DNA of 45,331 nt from an archaeon (lineage in GTDB: Archaea; Thermoproteota; Thermoprotei_A; Marsarchaeales; Marsarchaeaceae). The position numbers and the translations under genes are program-made. Positions 24,885 to 33,099 of this stretch are shown piece by piece; position 1 is the first letter of the stretch; the number at the start of each line of letters is the position of its first letter. The notes beneath the pieces are model-generated. The model had not been told where the DNA came from and did no database searches. It saw nothing but the letters and a program-made list of their open reading frames with translations. Location of the stretch: NCBI GenBank assembly GCA_021800035.1, contig JAJYZJ010000010.1:1-45331 (forward strand). The letters run 5' to 3'.

Positions 24885-25286
24885 ATGATTGAACGCACTC
24901 TCCTCATGATAAAGCCAGATGGCGTAAGACAGGGAATTACGGGAGAAGTGATTTCAAGAGTAGAACAAAAGGGTTTGAAGATTGTAAATATCAAGAAAAT
25001 GCGGTTTGACGAGGCGCTCGCCCGGAAGTTCTATGCGGTGCACCGCGACAGACCCTTTTTCAATGACCTTGTAGCCTTCGTGACTTCTGGAGATGTCGTC
25101 CCCATGCTCGTAGAAGGGGACTCGGCAGTAGCTGTGGTGAGAAGACTCATCGGGCCCACCAATGCCAGTGAAGCTCCACCAGGAACCATCCGAGGCGACT
25201 TTGCTAATTCTGTACAGGAGAACGCTGTTCATGCATCTGATTCTGCAGGAAGCGCTGATTATGAAATTTCGTTGATTTTCGGCTAG
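24885..25286 (+). CDS. ndk: Nucleoside diphosphate kinase
   Basis: Transfers gamma-phosphate between NTPs and NDPs through a phospho-His. I place the start at ATG 24885 (ERTLLMIKPDGVRQG follows) rather than the longer frame that runs through L24e. The 133-residue length fits the family's compact core. Catalytic features: IKPDGV near residue 8, IRGDFANSVQENAVHASDS with the active-site His in the NxVHxSDS motif. Its position after L24e is conserved in Euryarchaeota. Confidence 0.95.
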   Translation: MIERTLLMIKPDGVRQGITGEVISRVEQKGLKIVNIKKMRFDEALARKFYAVHRDRPFFNDLVAFVTSGDVVPMLVEGDSAVAVVRRLIGPTNASEAPPGTIRGDFANSVQENAVHASDSAGSADYEISLIFG

Positions 25287-25581
25287 CCAGAAGTTCCGCA
25301 GGCAATTTCTGCCTTGTTAAAATGAGCATTCTGTTCCGAAGCATCTCGATTTTCTGCAGTTTTCGGATTGAGAAGTAGCGTATGGCTCGAGCAAAATTCT
25401 TTTATTTAGAAGGCATGGCGAGAGAGCAAAGCACCTTTGAAATATTAGCTTCCTTCAGAACCTAAGAAGCTCGTACTGCTATACTATTCCCGTTGCAGCA
25501 AGACAAAGGCTCGAGTAATTCTAGGCTAACACCTATAATTTAGCAAAAGGGGTAGGCATACTTCGTTCAGGAGGGAACTCA
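25287..25581 (+). other. Intergenic region upstream of infB
   Basis: About 295 nt with no convincing ORF or RNA gene. GGCAATTTCTGCC followed by TTGTTAAAA just after ndk could be a weak terminator. A TTCTTTTATTTAG stretch at 25398-25410 and ACCTATAATTTAGC at 25531-25544 are promoter candidates; the second is better placed for infB. Confidence 0.35.
25531..25544 (+). promoter_or_regulatory. Probable TATA box of infB
   Basis: ACCTATAATTTAGC lies about 38 nt before the infB TTG start, which also has a strong GGAGGG ribosome binding site (25570-25575). Confidence 0.5.
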
Positions 25582-27368
25582 TTGCTAAGACAGCCCATAG
25601 TTTGCGTGCTTGGGCACGTTGACGCGGGCAAGACCACTTTACTTGACAGGATTAGGGGCACAGCGGTTCAGCTCCGAGAGGCTGCGGGCATGATCTCATA
25701 GCGAGATGCCAAACGCAGCACATCGGAGCAAGTTATATTCCGCTTGAGGTTCTTGCCTCCCTTAGCGGCGACCTGATCAAGAAGTTTGGAGTCAAGCTCG
25801 ACGTCCCCGGGCTGCTCTTTGTAGACACTCCCGGCCACGAGGCGTTTGTAAACCTGCGCAAACGCGGTGGTTCTCTTGCTGACATAGCGATTCTTGTAGT
25901 AGATGCCGAAAGGGGGCTAGAGAATCAGGCAATCGAGAGCATACAGATCTTACGCTCGAAAAAGACCCCCTTTCTTGTGGCGCTGAACAAAGTCGACAGA
26001 ATACCCGGTTGGAAGAAATTTGCGGCCCAAGATATAATATCGGATATCGCCGCGCAGAATGGCAAGGTGAGGAATTCCTTCGATTCTTATTTTTTCAAGC
26101 TTGTTGGTGAACTTTCTGGGCTGGGTTTTGCTGCGGATAGGTTTGATAGGGTGCAGGACTTCAAGAGCGTGCTCGCAATTGTGCCGGTAAGCGCTGCTAC
26201 AGGTGAAGGAATTCCGGAACTTTTGCTTATGACATCGGGCTTGTGTCAGTCGTACCTAAAATCGCAGTTAATGGTAAACCCGGAAGATACTAAGGGCATT
26301 GTACTTGAGGTCAAAGAAGAGCAGGGCTTAGGCTCAACCGTGGATGCCATAATTTATGATGGCGTTCTACGTAAATCCGATACAATCGTGCTAGGAGGCT
26401 TTTCGGGGGCGATCGTATCGAAGGTCAAGGCGATACTTGTTCCATCGATTCACACCCCGGACAGGGCCACGAGTGAGAGGTTCCACGAAGTCGACGAGGC
26501 ACCAGCCGCGATGGGTGTAAAGATCGTGGGTCAGGGATTCGAAGGGGTGATTCCGGGCTCCCCCATTTTCACCGTCGGGAAGAGCGATGTGGGAACCCTG
26601 TCCAGCTTGGTTATGAGTGAACTTGAGTCAATCAGGATTTCCTCCGATGCCGAGGGCGTAGTCGTGAAGGCGGATGCTCTTGGCTCTCTGGAAGCCGTTG
26701 TCGATTCGTTGAAACGGAGAGAGATACGGGTGCGCTATGCTGATGTGGGCAATATAACTCGACGTGACGTTTTGGAAGCTTCCGTAACGAAGAAGGAGAA
26801 CTCATTAGATGGAGTCATCCTTGCTTTCAATGTAAAGTTCTTGCCTGGTGTTGAGGAGGAAGCCAAGACACTTGGCATCCCTGTATTCGAAAGCAAAGTA
26901 ATCTATGAGACGATTGAGTCCTACATAAGATGGCGCGAAGCCGAAGCCACTCGATTGACTACCGCTCAACTTTCAGAACTTATCAGGCCAGGGAAATTCA
27001 AGATACTGCTAGGTTATGTGTTTCGCAGGAGCAACCCGGCTGTTGTAGGTGTGGAAATTCTGGCGGGTTCCATAAAGCCTGGTCAGCCAATTATGGACGC
27101 CTCAGGTCGGCCCATAGGTAGCATAATGCAGATCCAAAATGCTGGCAAAGTTGTGAACTCCGCGAGCAAGGGAGAAAGTGTTGCTGTATCCATCAAGGGG
27201 GATGTGCTTGTGGGTAGGCAGATAAACGAAGGCGATACGTTGTTTGTCCAAGTCCCCGAAGAGCATTCCAGACTGCTGCGCACGAAGTTCAGCTCGTCGT
27301 TATCTGAAGAGGAACTCTCCTTGCTTGAGGAATTAAAAGCGATTTACGTCGCTTCTGCTACAGAATAA
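25582..27368 (+). CDS. infB: Translation initiation factor aIF5B (IF2-like), split by a 20-nt intron
   Basis: A GTPase promoting subunit joining. TTG start at 25582 after GGAGGG. Exon 1 (25582-25691) encodes [20 protein letters not shown] and ends in REAAG. Exon 2 (25712-27368) resumes in another frame as [14 protein letters not shown], then [11 protein letters not shown] (G3) and NKVDRIPGW (G4). Deleting 20 nt joins them as AAGITQHIGA, matching the family's AGGITQHIGA switch I motif. The spliced product is 588 residues, a normal aIF5B length. Without splicing, translation stops at TAG 25699-25701 after about 39 residues. The P-loop has Ala where GHVDHGKT is usual. The beta-barrel domain II and C-terminal domains are complete. 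Confidence 0.92.
25692..25711 (+). other. Predicted 20-nt archaeal pre-mRNA intron in infB (bulge-helix-bulge-like)
   Basis: The outer exon helix is GCUGCG (25681-25686) with CGCAGC (25714-25719), six perfect pairs. The central helix is GGC (25687-25689) with GCC (25708-25710). The 5' bulge is AUG (25690-25692) and the 3' bulge is AAA (25711-25713). The inner helix is AUCUC (25693-25697) with GAGAU (25703-25707), loop AUAGC. Frame restoration needs exactly 20 nt removed: 25692-25711 (junction ATA ACG, Ile-Thr, as conserved) or 25693-25712 (ATG ACG). Strict cutting after the second base of both bulges would remove 21 nt, and the central helix has 3 rather than 4 pairs, so this is a relaxed motif and the exact ends need testing. 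Confidence 0.78.
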
Positions 27369-27423
27369 GCGCGAGTGCGTCATCCTTCAAGTTCGCTGCC
27401 CATGCAAGCTTCAATAAATCCGC

Positions 27424-27752
27424 ATGGCAACTGAAAGTATTGGGCCACTCGCATTCTTGTTCGTGGCGCTATCGGAGTTTGTTGCGACCCTGGGCAACCG
27501 GCACACCAGGCGGGTTTACGCCTTCGCCGTAAGGAACGCGTTCGGCGACGTCGACTCTTTCCTTGCGCTGGACCCGGCCGGGAAGGAGTCGTTCCTGCTA
27601 CAGTGACTCCGGCTCTCGCGCATGGAGTGCTCGCTGCGCCATTCACGGTGAGAGGGCTTCCCGGGCTGAGAGCTGGCACCTACACCGTCACGGTGGGCTT
27701 CGTCTACGGGCAGATGGTGTTCGAGCAGACTCTAACGGTGACCGTGGCGTAG
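27424..27752 (+). pseudogene. Frameshifted remnant of a secreted/surface-type protein
   Basis: An ATG frame runs 27424-27606 (60 residues, not recognised). From about 27588 another frame is open to TAG 27750-27752 and reads like the end of a beta-sandwich surface protein (LRAGTYTVTVGFVYGQMVFE, then QTLTVTVA). The GC-rich codon use of this second part matches the surface protein gene downstream. I interpret the stretch as the broken start of the GC-rich island. The first half may be unrelated. Confidence 0.35.
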
Positions 27753-27849
27753 GCCTGCCCGGGTGGATGACGAACCGGCTCCGCCCGTCTCTCCCCCTTT
27801 TCCTTTTTTTTGTCCCGACATGAGTGGAGCCTGACCAGAGGAGTCTTTG

Positions 27850-27857
27850 TTATATAC
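27850..27857 (+). promoter_or_regulatory. TATA box for the membrane protein/surface protein pair
   Basis: TTATATAC stands out in GC-rich surroundings. It lies 28-35 nt upstream of the ATG at 27885, which suggests a leaderless or nearly leaderless transcript. Confidence 0.55.
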
Positions 27858-27884
27858 AAGAGAGGAGAGGTACTGTAGAGAGGC

Positions 27885-28358
27885 ATGCATCGCCATGTCC
27901 AGACAGCTTACGCCCTGTGCCTTGTCGCTGCCTTGGCTGTGCCTTTTGGGGTGCAAAACGGTACTCTGGGATTCTTCATAGACCTGTTTACGATGCCTCT
28001 TTTCATATTCACAATTCCCCTTGACCTGGCCCTGGAGACGTGGATTCAGGAGAAGCGCATGCGATGGGGCGCAGTTTTGCTCTCGCTGGGTCTCGCCGGT
28101 ACGGCCTTTTCCTGGGTCGGATTCGCGACTGCCCAAGCCCTCCACCTCTCTCATGCCGCGTTTATTATTTCTCTGGTCGCAAGGGCGCTCTCTTTCCCGA
28201 GCACCCTCGTTCTGGGGCCCTATATTGGCATCTTTAGCTGGTTCGTCCTTCCGAGCTTCAATCTCGCGGTCCCGCTCATTCCTGTGGGTGCCTACATGAT
28301 GTGGGACCACCGCAGGCCAAGAGCGCAGCCAGCGGTCGCCCGCACCCCCGCTACATGA
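27885..28358 (+). CDS. Small integral membrane protein, unrecognised
   Basis: A 157-residue protein with four to five hydrophobic segments (roughly residues 7-25, 28-48, 59-80, 85-105 and 108-138) joined by short loops, ending in a basic Pro/Arg-rich tail. I do not recognise a family. ATG start 28 nt after a TATA element. Its TGA overlaps the next start (ATGA at 28355-28358), so it is translationally coupled to the large surface protein and may help in its export or anchoring. That role is inference from position only. Confidence 0.7.
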   Translation: MHRHVQTAYALCLVAALAVPFGVQNGTLGFFIDLFTMPLFIFTIPLDLALETWIQEKRMRWGAVLLSLGLAGTAFSWVGFATAQALHLSHAAFIISLVARALSFPSTLVLGPYIGIFSWFVLPSFNLAVPLIPVGAYMMWDHRRPRAQPAVARTPAT

Positions 28359-31300
28359 CTTTTTTAGGCGGTTCGGAGATATCCTTCGTGATTTCTCGTG
28401 ATTTCTCGGGGCCATCCCGTCGCCTTGGGGCCCGCAGCCGCGTCTCCTTCATACTTCTGTTCCTGATTCTCGCGGGGGCTCTGGCCCTCTCCCTCCAGGC
28501 TCCCAGTTCGGTTTCAGCGTCCGGCCCCGTAGCCCCTCCGGGGCCCGGCGTGAACCAGGTAAACAACGCGGAGTATCCGTACTACTCCGAGGGATTGAAC
28601 TCCATGCTCTCGCAGCTCTATACCTCTTCGCCGTGTACGTCCTACAGCGGCATATCCGAAGCGCCTTCAGCGCCCTACAACTGGTGGACAGACGACCAGG
28701 CGAAGGCACTCTCTGCGTTCGCATACGACTACGCGGCTTACACGAGCCAGGAGCAGAACCTGATCGGGCTCATCATGCACAACGACGTGGGCGGATACCT
28801 GGCGAGCCGGTGCGTGAACATCCAGCCCTCGATAACCGCTGACACGCCGCCCTACGACATGAGCGCGCGCAACAATCTTTACGTATTCACGGGGAATCCC
28901 GACGTCGGAGTCTCGAATCCGAAATACCTCTTCACGGTGGCGGACAACGAGAACCCGACGCTTGCGCTCGCGTATATCGAAGGCGCCACGGTCCAGGCGA
29001 ACGGTCTGGGTTACCAGGTGGACAACGCTCTCGCCCAGCTCGTCCAGGACGGGGGCTTCGACGGTGGAGGGAGCCAGACGCCCCCGTGGAGCTTCACTTC
29101 GACCCCGGCTCCTCTTTCCACCTCCTACTACCTGTCGCCTCCGGACAGCTACAGCTTCACCGGGGGCGAAACCGTCAGCCAGACCCTCTCGGTGGATGTG
29201 GCCACGAGCTTCGTGGCCAACATCACGTTCTGGCTCGCTTCCTCGGCGTCGCCCGCTCCGTCGATTGAGTTCACTGCCCTCTATGCCGGTGGGGGCTCAC
29301 AGAACTTCATGGTCAACTCTCCGAGGAGCAGCGCTGCCCCCGGCCGCTGGGTCGAGGAAGTGATACAGGGCAGCCAGCTCACCGCTGGCAAGACGCTCAC
29401 CGGGGTAGAGTTCCAGGTGCCGGGCGTCGCGAACGGCGTCCCTGCCGGTGTATATCTGGACAACGTGGCCATAAGCGCCTTCGTGGGCTCGGCCTCCTTT
29501 TCGATGTTCATGAAGGGGTCCACGGCGGTGATGCAGCAGCTCTACACCAACGCCAACCTCTCGGTGACGATTGATTACGAACTGCAGCCAGGAGCGGACT
29601 ACCTGAACGTGGTCACCACGGTGAAGGACACCGGGACCGGACCGGAGAGCGGGACGATGTACAACGCCATGAACGGGCTGGACACCATCGGCACGGGCTA
29701 CGCCTGGCTCTACTTCCCGGGCGTAGGGTGGGTCAGGCCGAACCAGAATCAGAATTCGCTCTCTGTAAACTACGAACCCACGATAGGTTCCGCAGCGGGA
29801 GACTGGAACCAGAACTGGTTCGCCATCGGACAGCACGGAGTTCCGGACTGGATAGGCTCGAACGCCATTTTCGTGGAGTTCAACCAGAGCCAGATGCCCA
29901 GTCAGATACTGAATACCATCTATGCGAACAGCACCTACACCGGCGGGGGCGGGTTCCTGCACTGGGTCCAGATGGGATTCGACTATAGCCTCGCTAGCGG
30001 CGGGAGCTATTCGTATTCCCAGAAGTGGGTCTTCGTGAACGCTTACGACTGGACAAACATGAACGTGTATTCCACCTTCCTTGACGGCAATAATCTGAAC
30101 CTCTGGAACAACACCGACATCCAGCAGAGCTATTACTACGGAGAAGTGGCGCAAGACCTCGCAGAGTTCGGCGTCAATACGAATGACCAGCAGGCGATAG
30201 ACCTTTCCATAGGGGTCTGGAACTATTACTACCGGGAAATCCAGGCAGAGTCGAACGGCACCTACACTTCTTCGCTTGCGCGCTTTGTGAACGCGTCCTA
30301 TACTCTGTATAGCTACAGTGTTTCAGTGGGAGCGGCAAACGCAACCTACCTGGACGCCATTACCTACGCCGCGAACCTCCTTACTTCGTCCAAATACGAG
30401 GCCACGGCGGCCACGTATGCGCAGCCCGAGACCTACTGGCTGCATCAGGACTCCGGAATCGCGAGCATAAACGGCGTGGCCACTTCCGGCAAGATATTCA
30501 ACTCGAGCTCTACCATGGAGACCGGAGTCGTGCTTAGCGGCTCAAAGGTAGGGGTGAGCTGGTACCAGTCGCCTCACGACACGCAGGCATTCCTTCTCGG
30601 GCAGTCCTTCTCGCTGAACGGCCAGTTCAACGCGACCTTCTACATGAACGCGAACGAAGCCGACTACGCCTACTATCAGGTGTCGGTGGGTTACGTGGAT
30701 TCCGCGGGGGCGTATACCCAGCTGGGCGCGAGCCCGAACTACACGATCGGTCTCTCCGCGGGCTCCGGAGCTTCCCCGTGGGCCCCTTACACCGCGACCA
30801 TAACGCTCAGCAGCGCGACAGTGCCTTACGGCGCCGCGCTCGTCGTGGGCTTGGACGTCGCATCGAAAAACGGAGGTACGGTCTACGTGCTCTTCGACAG
30901 TACGAACGGGCCGAGCGACGTACAGATACCGTTCGTGTTTCCGGCGATCTGGCAGCATGAATTCACGATTCCAAACACGGGGAGCGCCGCGTCCTATACA
31001 CTCACGCCTGCACTCTATCCCGAACCCGCGACATGGTACTTCCACGAGGACTCCGGAATCGCGAGCATAAACGGCGTGGCCACTTCCGGCAAGATATTCA
31101 ACTCGAGCTCTACCATGGAGACCGGAGTCGTGCTTAGCGGAAACACGGTCTCGGTGAGTTTCTTCGGGAGCCCCGCGGCTGCGAACTATTACTGGCTCAA
31201 CGGGAACGTGCTTGTCACCTTCTACATGAACGCGAACGTGGCGCTCACCGCGACCTACGCCGTGACGCTGAACGAGATAGCCCCCAACGGCACCACATTC

Positions 31301-32722
31301 AAGCTCGCGGGCGGAACCGGAGTGAATGCACTTCTCACGGCGGGTTCGGGCTCGCCACCGTTCCTGCCGTTCCAGTATGCGATACCCGTCGACGTCCAGA
31401 TCCCGAAGGGCTGGGCTCTTTCCGTCTTGCTCTCCGTCTCCGCGCCGAGCGGCGACACGGTCTACGTGCTCTACGATTCCACGAACGGGCCGAGCGACGT
31501 ACAGATACCGTTCGTGTCCGAGACCGCGACCCTCCGGGGCTCTTACCTTGTGTCGACCCAGCAGCCCTACTTCCTTGACACGACCGCGATGGCCGGCTGG
31601 GCGCTCATGGTCGCCTATCACGCGACCGGCACCGCAGCATATCTCGCGGCAGCCGAGGGCGCCCTCGGCACTATCCACTACAGCATGACGCCTCCGACCG
31701 GGTTCGCCATACTCTCGCTGGGTTACGCGGTGGGAAGCGGGAACAGGCTCTGGCTCTACTCGAACACGACCAGCGTTGACACCGACTTCTCGACCTACAA
31801 ATCCCTCCTTGTCAGTCTCTTCGCTGAGGAGCGGGCGTCCGGCGCGCCGCTGAACGCGACGCTTGCGGACATCGCGATATCAAGAATGTGGAGCCGGACG
31901 AAGTGGAACGGAATAACGCTCACGCAGGTGGACACCAGCGGCCCCTCTGGCCCGCACATCGAGATGAACAGCGAAACCCAGCCATGGGGACTGCTCGCAT
32001 GGTACGACTGGAACATCTGGGCGAGGACCTACCAGCCCTACGGCCAGCTCCTGTTCATCAACTTCACGAACACCCAGAGCTTCCTATACTCTGTGAGTTC
32101 GTCGACTTCGGCCGTCTCCACGACGTATCTTACGAACGGGCCCCCGTCGGCGACCGGTTCCGCTTTCGTCACGGGCTACCTGGGCAGCTCTCAGATCTCT
32201 AGCGTCACCCTGAACGCGGCAGAAGTCGGATGGTTCACCGATTCGTTCACGGATGAGTTCTTCGTTCAGGTGCCCCAGGCGGGCTCGTTTACGGACCCCA
32301 CGCTGGTGGTCTACTGGGCTTCTTCGACCCAGGCGACGGCGTCTTCGTCGACGGTAGCGACGAATCCCGGGAGCGGCTCGCTCACGGGCACGAATTATAC
32401 CGCGCCCTTCGGCTCCTGCGCCCCGGGCAGCCTTCCTCCCACTCCCCTCCGGCAGCTTGAAGCGGGTTGCGTCGTCCCCGCGATAATCAACGTCTACGCG
32501 GGGGTTCTGGGTGTGCAGTGGACCCTGGCTCTACTCGTGGCCGCCATCGACGGCCTGCTATTCTACAAGACGCAGAACTCCTGGGTGCCTCTCTTCATAA
32601 ATATAATTTTCGCTTTGGGCCTCGCATTCCTTCTGCCAGGCCAGGCGCTCGTAGTCCTCACCATCTTCCTGGTGCTCGGGCTCGCGGGAGCGCTCTACTT
32701 CGGATTCACAAGGCGCGGATGA
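28355..32722 (+). CDS. Large secreted, membrane-anchored protein with duplicated domain
   Basis: 1455 residues from ATG 28355, chosen because it overlaps the upstream stop and directly precedes a signal peptide (basic RRLGARSR, then FILLFLILAGALALSL, then a site near SVSA, about residues 25-55). The ectodomain is rich in Ser, Thr, Tyr, Asn and Gly with many Asn-x-Ser/Thr glycosylation sites. It includes helical segments (DDQAKALSAFAYDYAAY; EVAQDLAEFGVN; ALMVAYHATGTAAYLAA) that might form an alpha/alpha-toroid as in carbohydrate-active enzymes. Two ~190-residue beta-rich units (about residues 690-890 and 890-1060) are duplicates. The C-terminus has three membrane helices and a basic end (about 1370-1455). 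Codon use is much more GC-rich than in neighbours. Family unknown; perhaps an S-layer-type or sugar-acting protein. Confidence 0.85.
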   Translation: MTFLGGSEISFVISRDFSGPSRRLGARSRVSFILLFLILAGALALSLQAPSSVSASGPVAPPGPGVNQVNNAEYPYYSEGLNSMLSQLYTSSPCTSYSGISEAPSAPYNWWTDDQAKALSAFAYDYAAYTSQEQNLIGLIMHNDVGGYLASRCVNIQPSITADTPPYDMSARNNLYVFTGNPDVGVSNPKYLFTVADNENPTLALAYIEGATVQANGLGYQVDNALAQLVQDGGFDGGGSQTPPWSFTSTPAPLSTSYYLSPPDSYSFTGGETVSQTLSVDVATSFVANITFWLASSASPAPSIEFTALYAGGGSQNFMVNSPRSSAAPGRWVEEVIQGSQLTAGKTLTGVEFQVPGVANGVPAGVYLDNVAISAFVGSASFSMFMKGSTAVMQQLYTNANLSVTIDYELQPGADYLNVVTTVKDTGTGPESGTMYNAMNGLDTIGTGYAWLYFPGVGWVRPNQNQNSLSVNYEPTIGSAAGDWNQNWFAIGQHGVPDWIGSNAIFVEFNQSQMPSQILNTIYANSTYTGGGGFLHWVQMGFDYSLASGGSYSYSQKWVFVNAYDWTNMNVYSTFLDGNNLNLWNNTDIQQSYYYGEVAQDLAEFGVNTNDQQAIDLSIGVWNYYYREIQAESNGTYTSSLARFVNASYTLYSYSVSVGAANATYLDAITYAANLLTSSKYEATAATYAQPETYWLHQDSGIASINGVATSGKIFNSSSTMETGVVLSGSKVGVSWYQSPHDTQAFLLGQSFSLNGQFNATFYMNANEADYAYYQVSVGYVDSAGAYTQLGASPNYTIGLSAGSGASPWAPYTATITLSSATVPYGAALVVGLDVASKNGGTVYVLFDSTNGPSDVQIPFVFPAIWQHEFTIPNTGSAASYTLTPALYPEPATWYFHEDSGIASINGVATSGKIFNSSSTMETGVVLSGNTVSVSFFGSPAAANYYWLNGNVLVTFYMNANVALTATYAVTLNEIAPNGTTFKLAGGTGVNALLTAGSGSPPFLPFQYAIPVDVQIPKGWALSVLLSVSAPSGDTVYVLYDSTNGPSDVQIPFVSETATLRGSYLVSTQQPYFLDTTAMAGWALMVAYHATGTAAYLAAAEGALGTIHYSMTPPTGFAILSLGYAVGSGNRLWLYSNTTSVDTDFSTYKSLLVSLFAEERASGAPLNATLADIAISRMWSRTKWNGITLTQVDTSGPSGPHIEMNSETQPWGLLAWYDWNIWARTYQPYGQLLFINFTNTQSFLYSVSSSTSAVSTTYLTNGPPSATGSAFVTGYLGSSQISSVTLNAAEVGWFTDSFTDEFFVQVPQAGSFTDPTLVVYWASSTQATASSSTVATNPGSGSLTGTNYTAPFGSCAPGSLPPTPLRQLEAGCVVPAIINVYAGVLGVQWTLALLVAAIDGLLFYKTQNSWVPLFINIIFALGLAFLLPGQALVVLTIFLVLGLAGALYFGFTRRG
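30447..30540 (+). repeat. Perfect 94-bp direct repeat, copy 1
   Basis: Identical over 94 bp to 31047-31140, exactly 600 bp (200 codons) away, in frame. It encodes DSGIASINGVATSGKIFNSS plus STMETGVVLSG. A further 37-bp identical tract occurs at 30902-30938 and 31481-31517. The flanks have diverged, so the identity suggests recent gene conversion or strong constraint. Confidence 0.95.
31047..31140 (+). repeat. Perfect 94-bp direct repeat, copy 2
   Basis: Second copy of the repeat at 30447-30540. It starts the second duplicated beta-rich domain of the surface protein. Sequence between the two identical tracts of each unit differs at many positions, including amino acid changes. Confidence 0.95.
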
Positions 32723-32972
32723 GCCCGAGCCGCCCGCTTCTTTCCTTGCGTCCTCTAGGGCTTTCGCAGGTGCTCTCAAGCCCGGCCCCGCGGCGTTCGG
32801 CCTCGAGCTTCTCTTTTTCCTCTGCTAAAACCCGCTGATACTCTGCGCTCTTTTCGTCGCTCATCTTTCTCGCCCCTGCGCTGTGGACTCGCTTCCGGTA
32901 AAGAGTGTATCCTGCTGAACCCCAGACCGCGACCGTTAGCGTCTTAAGAACGTATAATTCGTAGGCGGACAA
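32706..32972 (-). CDS. Possible small membrane protein with coiled-coil tail
   Basis: An 88-codon reverse-strand ORF with TTG start at 32970-32972. The first ~30 residues include a hydrophobic stretch (LKTLTVAVWGSAGYTLY) followed by basic residues and a charged helix (SAEYQRVLAEEKEKLEAERR). This membrane-plus-coiled-coil layout looks protein-like rather than random. It overlaps the last 17 nt of the surface protein gene tail to tail. No family recognised and no clear promoter, so it is uncertain. Confidence 0.45.
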   Translation of the reverse strand: MSAYELYVLKTLTVAVWGSAGYTLYRKRVHSAGARKMSDEKSAEYQRVLAEEKEKLEAERRGAGLESTCESPRGRKERSGRLGLIRAL

Positions 32973-33063
32973 GACGGTCCTGCCTGTTTACTCGCCGACA
33001 CTCAAAAAGGGTTTCTCTCCATCGCACGGCCAAAAGATTTTCAGGACCCATAAAATTATCAGA

Positions 33064-33076
33064 ATAAGCTTTAAAG
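33064..33076 (+). promoter_or_regulatory. Promoter of the S6e-aIF2gamma cluster
   Basis: ATAAGCTTTAAAG lies 24 nt before the S6e ATG and nearly matches the L7Ae promoter element. The spacing suggests a very short or absent leader. Confidence 0.55.
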
Positions 33077-33099
33077 TTACTGACTGGCAAGAAGTTTGT

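Noticed and set aside
27570-27625. Hairpin GGAGTC/GACTCC at a frame change in the remnant before the membrane protein, tested as a third intron
   Set aside because: No correct central helix and bulges could be formed, and neither half is a recognisable conserved protein whose frame could be restored.
29297-30154. Long reverse-strand ORF (285 codons) inside the surface protein gene
   Set aside because: It mirrors the GC-rich third-position pattern of the forward gene, has a low-complexity His/Val/Arg composition and no start signals. The forward frame has a signal peptide and membrane helices.
30542-31678. Reverse-strand ORF of 378 codons inside the surface protein gene
   Set aside because: A shadow of the GC-rich forward coding frame; composition is Arg/Gly/His rich and the internal duplication of the forward gene is simply reflected.
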